Assembly: GCA_004553405.1 (NCBI GenBank)
Contig: SFLO01000016.1
Span: forward strand, 1-10,546
Direction of reading: 5' to 3'
DNA: 10,546 nt
DNA from: Coriobacteriaceae bacterium
GTDB taxonomy: Bacteria > Actinomycetota > Coriobacteriia > Coriobacteriales > QAMH01
The position numbers and the translations under genes are program-made. Below, piece after piece: positions 1 through 6,347 of the stretch. A model generated the notes under the pieces. The model did no database searches. It had not been told where the DNA came from and worked only from the letters and a program-made list of their open reading frames with translations. Position 1 is the first letter of the stretch. Each line of letters opens with the position of its first letter.

Positions 1-1
1 G

Positions 2-559
2 ATGCTGGCTAAGAAGCGCCGCGATTTCGGATGCCTCGAGCGCGAATACGACCAGCTGCGCGAACGCATCGAGAAGGTGCAGGCTAAGATCGATTCTGCC
101 CAAGGCGACTATCGCAGCGTGCAGACCTGGACCCGCGATATGGAGATCATGGGGGATCGTTCGAAGGTGCTCGATGAGAAGATGGCGGTGCTGCTCGAAG
201 GCATCGAGCAGGTCGAGGCGGTCCGGGCCCAAGCGGCAGCCGGCGTCGATCAGCTGAAGGCGCACGAGCGCAAGCTTTACGACGAGTTCAACGATCAGGG
301 AAATGCGCTCAAGGCCGAAATAGCAAAATGCCAGGAAGCAGTGAAGCTGCTCGCCAAGCACGTCTCTCCGGAATTGATGAAACGCTACATCGATACCGTT
401 GCGAAGTGCGGGGGAGTGGGATTGGCCAAGCTTTCCGATGGATGCTGCGATGCGTGCAGGAACCGCATTCCGGAAAACCGCCTTCCCCAGATACGCGAGA
501 ATGCCCCCATCGCGCAATGCCCTTCATGCGGAAGGATGCTTATCGTCGAATCGGCCTAG
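2..559 (+). CDS. Coiled-coil / C4 zinc-ribbon protein, 5' end cut by window edge
   Basis: The frame is open to the left edge, so the ATG at base 2 is probably an internal Met. The visible 185 residues fall short of the roughly 240 I expect for this family (C4-type zinc ribbon, zf-RING_7/DUF164). Residues about 10-120 are rich in Glu, Lys, Gln and Leu and should form long antiparallel coiled coils. Residues 129-185 are the zinc ribbon: C149-x2-C152 and C173-x2-C176, ending in the typical Cys-Pro-x-Cys-Gly-Arg-x-Leu form. Family members are soluble and proposed to bind nucleic acid or protein; their exact role is unsettled. In other actinobacteria they often lie near nif3 and RNase H genes, which cannot be checked here. 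Asp is mostly GAT in this gene, whereas later genes use mostly GAC. Family identity is fairly sure; function is not. Confidence 0.85.
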   Translation: MLAKKRRDFGCLEREYDQLRERIEKVQAKIDSAQGDYRSVQTWTRDMEIMGDRSKVLDEKMAVLLEGIEQVEAVRAQAAAGVDQLKAHERKLYDEFNDQGNALKAEIAKCQEAVKLLAKHVSPELMKRYIDTVAKCGGVGLAKLSDGCCDACRNRIPENRLPQIRENAPIAQCPSCGRMLIVESA

Positions 560-591
560 CGGGATTCGAAGAAGCCATCAGGTCCGCTTTC

Positions 592-631
592 GCGCGGGGG
601 TTGCGGCAATCGTAGCCCCCGCGCATTTCTT
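592..631 (+). terminator. Rho-independent terminator of the zinc-ribbon gene
   Basis: A perfect 9-bp stem, GCGCGGGGG (592-600) with CCCCCGCGC (616-624), encloses a 15-nt loop and is followed by the T-rich tail ATTTCTTT. It lies 33 nt after the stop codon of the zinc-ribbon gene and just before the azlC promoter, so it separates the two transcription units. Confidence 0.8.
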
Positions 632-657
632 TACTCGTATCCGTCCTTCAGTATAAT
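630..657 (+). promoter_or_regulatory. Promoter of azlCD, predicted to give a leaderless mRNA
   Basis: TATAAT at 652-657 is a perfect -10 hexamer. A weak -35 (TTTACT, 630-635) sits 16 bp upstream. The A of the ATG at 665 is the eighth base after the hexamer, where transcription would normally begin, and no purine-rich Shine-Dalgarno sequence lies upstream. The start point is inferred, not measured. Confidence 0.6.
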
Positions 658-664
658 GTGCGCT

Positions 665-1366
665 ATGTCTAAATCAGAAACCATCAAAACAGCCTTCAAG
701 GCAGCATTCCCCGTCATGATGGGGTATATCGCAATCGGATTGCCCTGCGGCATCATGGAAAGCCAGATCGGGATGAACTGGCTCATGGCCTTCGTCATGA
801 GCATGACCTTCTACTCCGGCGCCGGGCAGTACATGATCCCCAACATGTGGCTTGCCGGGGCGGCTCCGCTTTCCATCATCGCCAGCGTGAGCCTGGTGAA
901 CACCCGCCAGACCCTCTACAGCGCATCGCTGTCGCAGTTCTGCACGGGTTGCAGCAAGCGCCTGGCCTTCCTGTTCTCTGCCACGGTCACAGACGAGAGC
1001 TTTGGCGTGAACCTCGCGCAGTTCCAAAAGGGTGGGTGGGACGCCGCCCGCGCCACCGTGGTGAACATCTGCTCCATGACCACCTGGGCGCTGGCCAACG
1101 TGGCCGGCGTTGTGCTGGGCAGCCTGGTCTCTGTGCCCACCGCCCTGGCGTCCTTTGCCATGACGGCCATCTTCATCTGCCTGCTGTGCATGCAGAAGGT
1201 CGACGCCGTGAACCTGGTCACCATGTTCACCGCCGCCGCCGGGGTCATCATCTACAAGCTCGTGGGCCTGAGCGGAGCGGCCATCCTGCTGGGCGCCGTT
1301 GCCGGCGTCGCCGTGGGCTACCTGTTCTCCACCGCGCTGCTCAAGCGCAAGGGGGAGGTGGCCTAG
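665..1366 (+). CDS. azlC: AzlC family branched-chain amino acid exporter, large subunit
   Basis: AzlC is the large membrane subunit of the AzlCD (LIV-E) system, which exports branched-chain amino acids and toxic analogues. The 233-residue product is very hydrophobic, with several membrane helices, and shows the family blocks: Phe-Tyr-Ser-Gly-Ala-Gly-Gln-Tyr at residues 49-56, Val-Asn-Thr-Arg-Gln-Thr-Leu-Tyr at 78-85 and Thr-Asp-Glu-Ser-Phe-Gly at 109-114. It ends with a short basic tail. An in-frame ATG at 656 lies inside the -10 box and would not be on the mRNA, so the ATG at 665 was chosen; it gives the natural N-terminus Met-Ser-Lys-Ser-Glu. The stop codon abuts the start of azlD, so the two are almost certainly cotranslated. 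The substrate range is not readable from sequence. Confidence 0.92.
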   Translation: MSKSETIKTAFKAAFPVMMGYIAIGLPCGIMESQIGMNWLMAFVMSMTFYSGAGQYMIPNMWLAGAAPLSIIASVSLVNTRQTLYSASLSQFCTGCSKRLAFLFSATVTDESFGVNLAQFQKGGWDAARATVVNICSMTTWALANVAGVVLGSLVSVPTALASFAMTAIFICLLCMQKVDAVNLVTMFTAAAGVIIYKLVGLSGAAILLGAVAGVAVGYLFSTALLKRKGEVA

Positions 1367-1693
1367 GTGAGCATGAGCTCCTTCCTCATCATCTACCTGT
1401 GCTGTCTGGTCACCATGCTGCTGTGCCGCTGCGTGCCGCTGCTGGCGCTCAAGGGGCGCACCCTGCCGGACAACCTGGTGCGCGCGCTCAACCTCATCCC
1501 GCCTGCGGCCTTTGCCGCCCTGGTGGCCAACGACCTCTTCTCGCCGGGCATGTTCGACGCCGGCCTGTGGCAGGGGCTCATGCCGCTTGCCGCCGCCGTG
1601 CTCACCATGGTGGTGGGCTACCTGCGCAAGTCGCTCGTGCTCTGCATCGTGGTGGGCGTGGGCTCCTACGCGCTCATGATGCTCCTGCTCTAG
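1367..1693 (+). CDS. azlD: AzlD family branched-chain amino acid exporter, small subunit
   Basis: This 108-residue membrane protein pairs with AzlC to form the exporter. It has about four hydrophobic segments (roughly residues 5-25, 44-56, 67-85 and 88-108) and the family's conserved Arg after the first helix, followed by a Leu-Pro-x-x-Leu-Val-Arg-Ala-Leu stretch at 33-41. The start is GTG, directly after the azlC stop, with GGGGAGG (1352-1357) nine nt upstream. An ATG two codons later is less well placed for that ribosome site. No good terminator follows; the 106-nt gap leads straight into the response-regulator promoter. Confidence 0.92.
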   Translation: MSMSSFLIIYLCCLVTMLLCRCVPLLALKGRTLPDNLVRALNLIPPAAFAALVANDLFSPGMFDAGLWQGLMPLAAAVLTMVVGYLRKSLVLCIVVGVGSYALMMLLL

Positions 1694-1731
1694 CGCGCCC
1701 CTACTGCCCTGCAGACTGGCTATGCGGCCTG

Positions 1732-1765
1732 CTTTCAGTTCCTTTTCAGCCCTTCGTCCTATAGT
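1732..1765 (+). promoter_or_regulatory. Pho-box-like promoter of the two-component operon
   Basis: Two 7-nt direct repeats, CTTTCAG (1732-1738) and TTTTCAG (1743-1749), are separated by 4 nt and so have an 11-nt period. Exactly 10 nt later comes a -10 element, TATAGT (1760-1765). There is no good -35 hexamer. OmpR/PhoB-type regulators bind tandem repeats with this period, and at PhoB-activated promoters the box stands in for the -35. Autoregulation by the response regulator just downstream is therefore a reasonable inference. Confidence 0.5.
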
Positions 1766-1799
1766 CTGTGAGCAAGGCACGGCAGACGGAAGGCAGCCC

Positions 1800-2474
1800 A
1801 TGAACATACTCATCGCAGAAGACGAGCGCGGCCTGGCAGATGCGCTTGCGCAGATCCTGCGCCAGGAGCGCTATGTGGTCGACGTGGTCTACAACGGCAC
1901 AGACGCCCTGGCCTACATTACGGGCGCGCACTACGATGCCTTCGTCTGCGACGTCATGCTGCCGGGCAAGAACGGCTTCGACCTGGTGCGCGAGGCCCGC
2001 GCCGCCGGGGTCAGCACGCCCATCATCATGCTCACGGCCCGCACCGCCACCATGGACAAGGTCACGGGCCTCGATGCCGGCGCAGACGATTACATGACCA
2101 AGCCCTTCCAGCCGGTCGAGCTGCTCGCCCGCCTGCGCGCGCTCACCCGCCGCCAAGGCGAGGTGGTCATGGACACCCTCAGCTTTGGCGACCTCAGCCT
2201 CAACCTCTCCAGCAGCGACCTGTCCTGCGACGGCGGCGAGCCCGTCCACCTCTCGTTCAAGGAGTTCGAGGTGCTGCGCCTGCTCATGAGCAACGCGCGC
2301 GTCACCGTGTCGAAGGAAACCATCATCGCCCGCGTGTGGGGCTCTGAGTCCGCCGAGGAAAACAGCGTCGAGGCCTACATATCGTTCCTGCGCAAGAAGC
2401 TCAAGTTCCTCGGCTCCAAGGTGCAGATCGTCACCCAGCGCATGATGGGCTACCGGCTGGAGGAAGCAGACTAG
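1800..2474 (+). CDS. OmpR/PhoB-family response regulator
   Basis: A 224-residue two-component response regulator. The receiver domain (about 1-115) has the acidic pocket E7/D8, phospho-acceptor D51 in Cys-Asp-Val-Met-Leu-Pro-Gly, switch T79 in Met-Leu-Thr-Ala-Arg, and K101 in Thr-Lys-Pro-Phe. The C-terminal winged helix (about 125-222) has the family's Leu-Ser-x-Lys-Glu-Phe-Glu-Val-Leu-Arg block and an N-terminal-to-wing stretch ending Met-Gly-Tyr-Arg-Leu. The ATG at 1800 was chosen because it follows GGAAGG (1788-1793) at 6 nt and starts the receiver exactly where family members begin; a longer frame opens at 1722 but would run through the promoter. It is followed with no gap by its kinase. 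The signal and regulon are unknown. Confidence 0.93.
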   Translation: MNILIAEDERGLADALAQILRQERYVVDVVYNGTDALAYITGAHYDAFVCDVMLPGKNGFDLVREARAAGVSTPIIMLTARTATMDKVTGLDAGADDYMTKPFQPVELLARLRALTRRQGEVVMDTLSFGDLSLNLSSSDLSCDGGEPVHLSFKEFEVLRLLMSNARVTVSKETIIARVWGSESAEENSVEAYISFLRKKLKFLGSKVQIVTQRMMGYRLEEAD

Positions 2475-3722
2475 ATGCTCAAGCGCTTTCAGAGGAGGTT
2501 CGTCGCCATCACCATGGCGCTAGTGGCCCTGGTGTCCGTCGTCGCGTTCGCGGCGTTGGGGGCGCTCACCTACGACAACCTCAAGAGCACGGTCGACCAG
2601 ACCCTCGACAGCGCGCTGGACCACGGCGGCAGCTACAGCGAGCTGCCCTACCTGGGCGGCGGCGACGTGCGCGGCAACTGGCTGCCCTCGCACAGCGTCA
2701 CGGTCACCTGGAACGGCACGATCTACGCGGACTCAGACCAGAACACGCAGATGAACGCCGAGGTGCTGCAGAGCGCGGTCTCTGCCGCGCTGGCCCAGGT
2801 TGACGCAAACGGCAACGCCGCGGGGCGCATCGGCTCCACCCAGCTCTACTTCAAGGTGCAGCCGAGCAAGCTGGGCTACCGCGTGGCCTTCGTCGACGGC
2901 AGCTCCTTCGAGACATCCGTGCATCGCATGGCCCTGGCCCTGGGCGGCGCGTGGCTGCTCCTCATGCTCGCCCTGCTGGCGGTGACTGTCTTCCTGTCGC
3001 GCTATGTGACCAAGCCCGTCGTTCAAGCCTGGGAAAACCAGCAGCGCTTCATCGCAGACGCCAGCCACGAGCTCAAGACGCCCCTCACCGCCATCTTGGC
3101 AGACGCCTCCATCCTCGCCCGCGAGCCCGACAAGACGGTGCGCGAGCAGCAGATGTGGCTCGACGGCATCTCGAGCGAGGCCGAGCGCATGCGCCGCCTC
3201 ACCGAGGACATGCTCTCGCTGGCGCAGGCAGACGCCGGGCAGGAGGGCGCGCCCGCCATGGTGCGCGTGGACCTGAGCCAGCTCGTCGAGCGCGCCTGCC
3301 TGCAGTTCGAGCCGGCGGCCTTCGAGCGCGGGCTGGTGATCGAGGACGGCATCGAGCCCGGCATCGAGGTCATGGGCTCTGCAGACAAGCTCGAGGGCAT
3401 GGTCAAGACCCTGCTCGAGAACGCCTGCAAGTACGGGGCCGGCAGCGGCGCCCCCGTCACCGTGGGCCTGCGCCGCCAGCACGGCAGCGCCCTGCTGAGC
3501 GTGGGCAACGGGGGAGCCCCCATCCCGCCCGAGGACCTGCCCCACGTGTTCGAGCGCTTCTACCGCTCTGACAAGTCGCGCGTGCAAGACGGCGAGAGCC
3601 TGAGCTTTGGCCTGGGCCTGGCCATCGCAAAATCCACCGCAGAGCTGCACAAGGGGAGCATCAAGGCGGAGTCCAGCGCCGACGGCACCGTGTTCAGCGT
3701 TGCGCTCCCGCTTGCGAAATAA
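2475..3722 (+). CDS. Membrane sensor histidine kinase
   Basis: This is the kinase partner of the regulator before it, 415 residues. A first membrane helix lies at about 10-32, an extracytoplasmic sensor of about 115 residues at 35-150, and a second helix at 152-176. Only about 22 residues separate that helix from the phospho-acceptor H198 (Ser-His-Glu-Leu-Lys-Thr-Pro-Leu), so there is no full HAMP linker. The ATPase domain shows an N box (Leu-Leu-Glu-Asn-Ala-Cys-Lys-Tyr, N316), an F box (Phe-Glu-Arg-Phe-Tyr-Arg-Ser-Asp-Lys-Ser-Arg) and a G2 box (Phe-Gly-Leu-Gly-Leu-Ala-Ile-Ala). In the G1 box the usual Asp is Asn (Gly-Asn-Gly-Gly, N345), a known variant in Gram-positive kinases. The ATG follows the regulator's stop directly, with GGAGGA (2459-2464) inside the upstream gene. 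Confidence 0.92.
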   Translation: MLKRFQRRFVAITMALVALVSVVAFAALGALTYDNLKSTVDQTLDSALDHGGSYSELPYLGGGDVRGNWLPSHSVTVTWNGTIYADSDQNTQMNAEVLQSAVSAALAQVDANGNAAGRIGSTQLYFKVQPSKLGYRVAFVDGSSFETSVHRMALALGGAWLLLMLALLAVTVFLSRYVTKPVVQAWENQQRFIADASHELKTPLTAILADASILAREPDKTVREQQMWLDGISSEAERMRRLTEDMLSLAQADAGQEGAPAMVRVDLSQLVERACLQFEPAAFERGLVIEDGIEPGIEVMGSADKLEGMVKTLLENACKYGAGSGAPVTVGLRRQHGSALLSVGNGGAPIPPEDLPHVFERFYRSDKSRVQDGESLSFGLGLAIAKSTAELHKGSIKAESSADGTVFSVALPLAK

Positions 3723-3731
3723 TCCCCTCGG

Positions 3732-3755
3732 GCCGTGCCGCTGCGCCGTGCCGCT
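3732..3755 (+). repeat. 11-bp direct repeat after the kinase gene
   Basis: GCCGTGCCGCT occurs at 3732-3742 and again, identically, at 3745-3755, a 13-bp period. It lies in the 123-nt gap between the kinase and ferredoxin genes. Its function is unknown; it may be simple slippage in GC-rich sequence. Confidence 0.6.
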
Positions 3756-3785
3756 TGCCGAGCGTCACCGCGGCGAAGCGCAGCG
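3739..3785 (+). other. GC-rich imperfect hairpin after the kinase gene
   Basis: CGCTGCGC (3739-3746) pairs perfectly with GCGCAGCG (3778-3785). Inside it, GCTTGCCG (3753-3760) can pair imperfectly with CGGCGAAGC (3771-3779). There is no T-tract after it. It could end or stabilise the two-component transcript, but it is not a standard terminator. Confidence 0.35.
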
Positions 3786-3796
3786 CGGGCGCGGCA

Positions 3797-3807
3797 TAAG
3801 GTAAGGT
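3797..3807 (+). promoter_or_regulatory. Possible -10 region of the ferredoxin gene
   Basis: TAAGGTAAGGT contains two overlapping TAAGGT hexamers that fit the TAnnnT core of a -10 box, about 40-50 nt before the ferredoxin start. No convincing -35 element is visible, so the call is weak. Confidence 0.3.
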
Positions 3808-3845
3808 TCGAGTCAGAGTAGACACCCGAATCTTGGAGGATTCTC

Positions 3846-4013
3846 ATGGCAGTGAACATCGATACCGACGCCTGCATCGCCTGCGCAGCCTGCGAGACCG
3901 CTTGCCCCCTGGGCGCCATCACCGTCGAGGACGTCGCCGTCGTCGACGAGGACGTCTGCTGCGAGTGCGGCGCCTGCGTCAGCTCCTGCGCCGTCGACGC
4001 CCTCTCCCTGTAA
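3846..4013 (+). CDS. 2[4Fe-4S] ferredoxin, clostridial type
   Basis: A 55-residue soluble electron carrier for low-potential redox reactions of an anaerobe. The first cluster motif is C10-x2-C13-x2-C16-x3-C20-Pro. The second is C38-x2-C41-x2-C44-x3-C48, followed by Ala where Pro is usual. In these folds the first three cysteines of one motif and the last of the other share a cluster. A ninth cysteine, C39, sits beside C38. The size matches the classic 55-60 residue family. The start follows GGAGG (3835-3839) by 6 nt, and a strong terminator follows, so this is probably a single-gene unit. Its redox partners are not in view. The identification is secure. Confidence 0.93.
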   Translation: MAVNIDTDACIACAACETACPLGAITVEDVAVVDEDVCCECGACVSSCAVDALSL

Positions 4014-4031
4014 GAGAGACCGTCACAGCTG

Positions 4032-4058
4032 AAGGGGCCCTGCGGGGCCCCTTTCTTG
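4032..4058 (+). terminator. Rho-independent terminator of the ferredoxin gene
   Basis: A perfect 9-bp stem, AAGGGGCCC (4032-4040) with GGGCCCCTT (4045-4053), has a TGCG loop and is followed by TCTTG. It begins 18 nt after the ferredoxin stop. Confidence 0.88.
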
Positions 4059-4094
4059 TGCCCGCGCGGCTGCACCGCCCTGCGCCTGCCCTGT

Positions 4095-4117
4095 TAGAAT
4101 CTGGGGGCACACCCCCA
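4095..4117 (+). promoter_or_regulatory. -10 box and 5'-leader hairpin of the rRNA methyltransferase gene
   Basis: TAGAAT at 4095-4100 is a good -10 box; the start of transcription would be near 4107. A perfect 6-bp hairpin, TGGGGG-CACA-CCCCCA (4102-4117), lies directly after it, at or within the predicted mRNA 5' end. The ribosome site AAGGAG (4129-4134) follows. No clear -35 hexamer is seen. Confidence 0.45.
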
Positions 4118-4139
4118 AACAACCCCTCAAGGAGCACCG

Positions 4140-5480
4140 ATGATCACCGAGGAGATAGTCATCCACTCACTGGCCTACGGCGGAGACGGCGTGGGCAAGC
4201 TCGCAGACGGCCGCACGGTCTTTGTCGCCGGCACCTGCCCGGGAGACACCGTCCTCGCCGGCGTCAAGGAGAGCAAGGAGCGCTTTGCGCGGGCCGTTGT
4301 CGAAGAGCTCCTCGAGGCATCGCCAGACCGCGTCACCGCTCCCTGCCAGGAGGCCTGCACCGGCCGCTGCGGCGGCTGCCCCTGGGCCCACGTGGCCTAC
4401 GAGCAGCAGCTCTTCTGGAAGCGCCGCGCCGTGGCAGACGCCCTCATCCGCGTGGCCAAGATCGACGAGGCCGCTGTTGAGGAGCTGGTGGCCCCCTGCA
4501 TCCCCAGCAAGAAGCAGTGGCACTACCGCAACAAGGTCGAGTTCCAGGTGGGCCAGGACGTGGCCGGCCGCTTCAGCTTGGGCGCCCACGCCGCCGCCGG
4601 CAGCTTCGACCCGCTGGCAAGCTGCCACCTGGCCGCCAAGAGCATGCTCAAGGCCCCCAAGGCGCTCACCGGCTCGCTGCGCTACCTGCAGCAGGGCGGC
4701 GAGCTGGGCATCGAGCGCGTGGGCCTGCGCGTCTCTGCCCGCACGGGAGACGTGGAGGTCGCCGTCTGGACGCGCACGGGGCGCTTCCCCCGCGCGCAGG
4801 CCGCCAAGGTCCTCACAGACGCTCTGCCCGCCAAGAAGCCCAGCATCGTGCGCGTGCTGCTGAAGGACGACACCAAGACCAAGGCCCGCAAGGTCACCGG
4901 CGTCGAGAGCCTGGCCGGGCGCGGCTGCTGGACCGAGGAGATAGGCGGCCGCGTCATGAGGCTAACCGCCCCGAGCTTCTTCCAGGTGAACACCCCGGGC
5001 GCCGAGGAGCTGGTGCGCCTGGTGATGGAGGGCCTGGAGCCCGACGGCAGCGACATCGCGCTCGACCTCTATTCCGGTGCCGGCACCTTCACCCTGCCCC
5101 TGGCAGAGGCCTCCTACGACACCGTGGCGGTCGAGAGCGCGGGCAGCTCCGTGCGCGACCTGCGCTACAACCTCGAGCACAACGGGCTCGACGCCGAGGT
5201 CATCGGCGGCGACGTGGGCCGTGAGCTCCCCGAGCTGGGCTACGCGGACGTCGCCGTGGTCGACCCGCCCCGCTCCGGCCTTGCACCGGAGGCCCTCAAG
5301 GCCCTGCTGGACACCCGCGCCCGCCGCATCGCCTACGTGAGCTGCGACCCCACGACCCTGGCGCGCGACCTCAAGGCCGTGCTCGCAGACGGGCGCTACC
5401 GCATCCACAGCGTGCAGCCGGTGGACCTCTTCCCCCAGACCTACCACGTGGAGACGGTCTGCATCTTGGACAGAAACTGA
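4140..5480 (+). CDS. rlmD: 23S rRNA (uracil-C5)-methyltransferase, RlmD/RlmCD type
   Basis: The TrmA/RumA-family enzyme uses S-adenosylmethionine to methylate C5 of uracil in RNA; Gram-positive members act on 23S rRNA U1939 and sometimes also U747. The 446-residue protein has an N-terminal TRAM RNA-binding domain (about 1-60). A [4Fe-4S] cluster is suggested by C69, C77-Gly-Gly-C80 and C162, with a second candidate, C73, nearby. The catalytic fold follows: Phe-Phe-Gln-Val-Asn at 280-284, the SAM loop Asp-Leu-Tyr-Ser-Gly-Ala-Gly at 309-315, Asp-Pro-Pro-Arg-Ser-Gly at 375-380, nucleophile C402 in Ser-Cys-Asp-Pro-Thr-Thr, and general base E438 in His-Val-Glu-Thr-Val. The start follows AAGGAG at 5 nt. 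Family is certain; the exact uracil target is inferred, and tRNA or dual specificity is possible. Confidence 0.9.
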   Translation: MITEEIVIHSLAYGGDGVGKLADGRTVFVAGTCPGDTVLAGVKESKERFARAVVEELLEASPDRVTAPCQEACTGRCGGCPWAHVAYEQQLFWKRRAVADALIRVAKIDEAAVEELVAPCIPSKKQWHYRNKVEFQVGQDVAGRFSLGAHAAAGSFDPLASCHLAAKSMLKAPKALTGSLRYLQQGGELGIERVGLRVSARTGDVEVAVWTRTGRFPRAQAAKVLTDALPAKKPSIVRVLLKDDTKTKARKVTGVESLAGRGCWTEEIGGRVMRLTAPSFFQVNTPGAEELVRLVMEGLEPDGSDIALDLYSGAGTFTLPLAEASYDTVAVESAGSSVRDLRYNLEHNGLDAEVIGGDVGRELPELGYADVAVVDPPRSGLAPEALKALLDTRARRIAYVSCDPTTLARDLKAVLADGRYRIHSVQPVDLFPQTYHVETVCILDRN

Positions 5481-5508
5481 AAACGCGCGGCAGCAAGATG
5501 GAGAGCTG

Positions 5509-5517
5509 TGTTAGCGT
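5509..5517 (+). promoter_or_regulatory. Weak extended -10 candidate before the 7TM gene
   Basis: TG-T-TAGCGT fits an extended -10 (TGn followed by TAnnnT) 30 nt before the 7TM protein start, in the 66-nt gap after rlmD. There is no matching -35. No terminator was seen after rlmD, so read-through is equally possible. Confidence 0.22.
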
Positions 5518-5546
5518 AGCCTCTTGGAAGGAGCGAGGCAGGCAGC

Positions 5547-6347
5547 ATGTCCACCGTCAACATTTTCCAGATCAGCTTTGAGATATGGGGATGCGTCATC
5601 AGCATCATCATATGCCTCTTGCTGGGTGGCAATACGTTCAAGGACAAGGACGAGGTGGGCAAGTGCCTGTGGAGGATGCTCCTAGTCAACGTCTTGCTCC
5701 TGAGCTGCGATGCCCTTGCCTACATCTACCGGGGCGACCAGACCTTCATCGGCCTTGTCATGACGCGCGTCAGCAACTTCTCCCTGTTTGCCCTCGAGTA
5801 CGTGCTCTTGGGCCTCTTCACCTGCTATGTGAGGCAGCTCACCGGCGCCAGCGCGCGCCTGCGAGCATGGTGGGAGCGTATTGCGTGGGCGTTTTTGGCC
5901 CTGGGGCTGGCCTGCTTGCTCATCACGCAGTTCACCGGGTTCTACTACAGCTTTGATAGCACAAACCACTACCAGCGCGGCAGTGGCATCTGGGTGTCGT
6001 TTGCCGCGTGTGCCGCAGCGCTGTTTGCCTGCGTTGCGAGGTTGTGGACGTGCAGAGCCCAGCTCAGCAAGACCGCCCGCACCACGATCGCCCTCTGCGT
6101 GGGGGTCTTTGCCGTGTGCATCCTGGGACAGTTCGTCTTCTACGGCTTGTCCCTCGTCAACATCGGCGTCACTGTGGTGCTTCTAGTCTTGTACTTGAGG
6201 CACCAGAAAAACCAGTACGTTGCATTGTTGGACAAGCGGGTGGCAGAGGCCATCCAAGACACTCAGGCGCTGTGCGCGTGGAGGCAGCAAGGCGCGAGCC
6301 CCGCAGAGCCGGCAGGGGAGGTGTACGGTGAAGGGCACCAAGAATAG
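5547..6347 (+). CDS. Seven-helix membrane protein, probable sensor without output domain
   Basis: I do not recognise a named family. The 266-residue product has seven hydrophobic segments at about residues 10-27, 42-60, 73-95, 111-129, 147-166, 178-199 and 203-217. A short charged, helical tail (about 218-246) and a Gly/Glu-rich end follow. The N-terminus resembles, from general familiarity, the sensor halves of membrane GGDEF proteins or histidine kinases, where the last helix runs through a linker into the catalytic domain; here the protein stops instead. The ATG at 5547 has GAGG 8 nt upstream and a stronger AGGAG 13 nt upstream. Its end overlaps the next gene, a diguanylate cyclase, by 20 nt, so the two are very probably translated together. 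A receptor subunit for that enzyme is the leading inference; a small-molecule transporter is not excluded. Confidence 0.75.
   Translation: MSTVNIFQISFEIWGCVISIIICLLLGGNTFKDKDEVGKCLWRMLLVNVLLLSCDALAYIYRGDQTFIGLVMTRVSNFSLFALEYVLLGLFTCYVRQLTGASARLRAWWERIAWAFLALGLACLLITQFTGFYYSFDSTNHYQRGSGIWVSFAACAAALFACVARLWTCRAQLSKTARTTIALCVGVFAVCILGQFVFYGLSLVNIGVTVVLLVLYLRHQKNQYVALLDKRVAEAIQDTQALCAWRQQGASPAEPAGEVYGEGHQE

Noticed and set aside
847..1764. 305-codon open frame on the plus strand overlapping azlC and azlD
   Set aside because: The product is Arg/Gly/His/Pro-rich, out of frame with two clear transporter genes, and ends in the next promoter region.
674..1813. 379-codon open frame on the minus strand opposite azlCD
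   Set aside because: It is His/Gly/Glu-rich low-complexity sequence, covers two well-supported genes and the promoter region, and shows no ribosome site or recognisable motif.
2951..3571. 206-codon plus-strand frame inside the histidine kinase gene
   Set aside because: The Arg/Ala-rich shadow lies entirely inside the kinase gene, whose H, N, G and F boxes are intact in the true frame.
3833..4480. 215-codon plus-strand frame over the ferredoxin and the start of rlmD
   Set aside because: It is Arg-rich and crosses a strong terminator. The ferredoxin in another frame has all eight cluster cysteines and a ribosome site.
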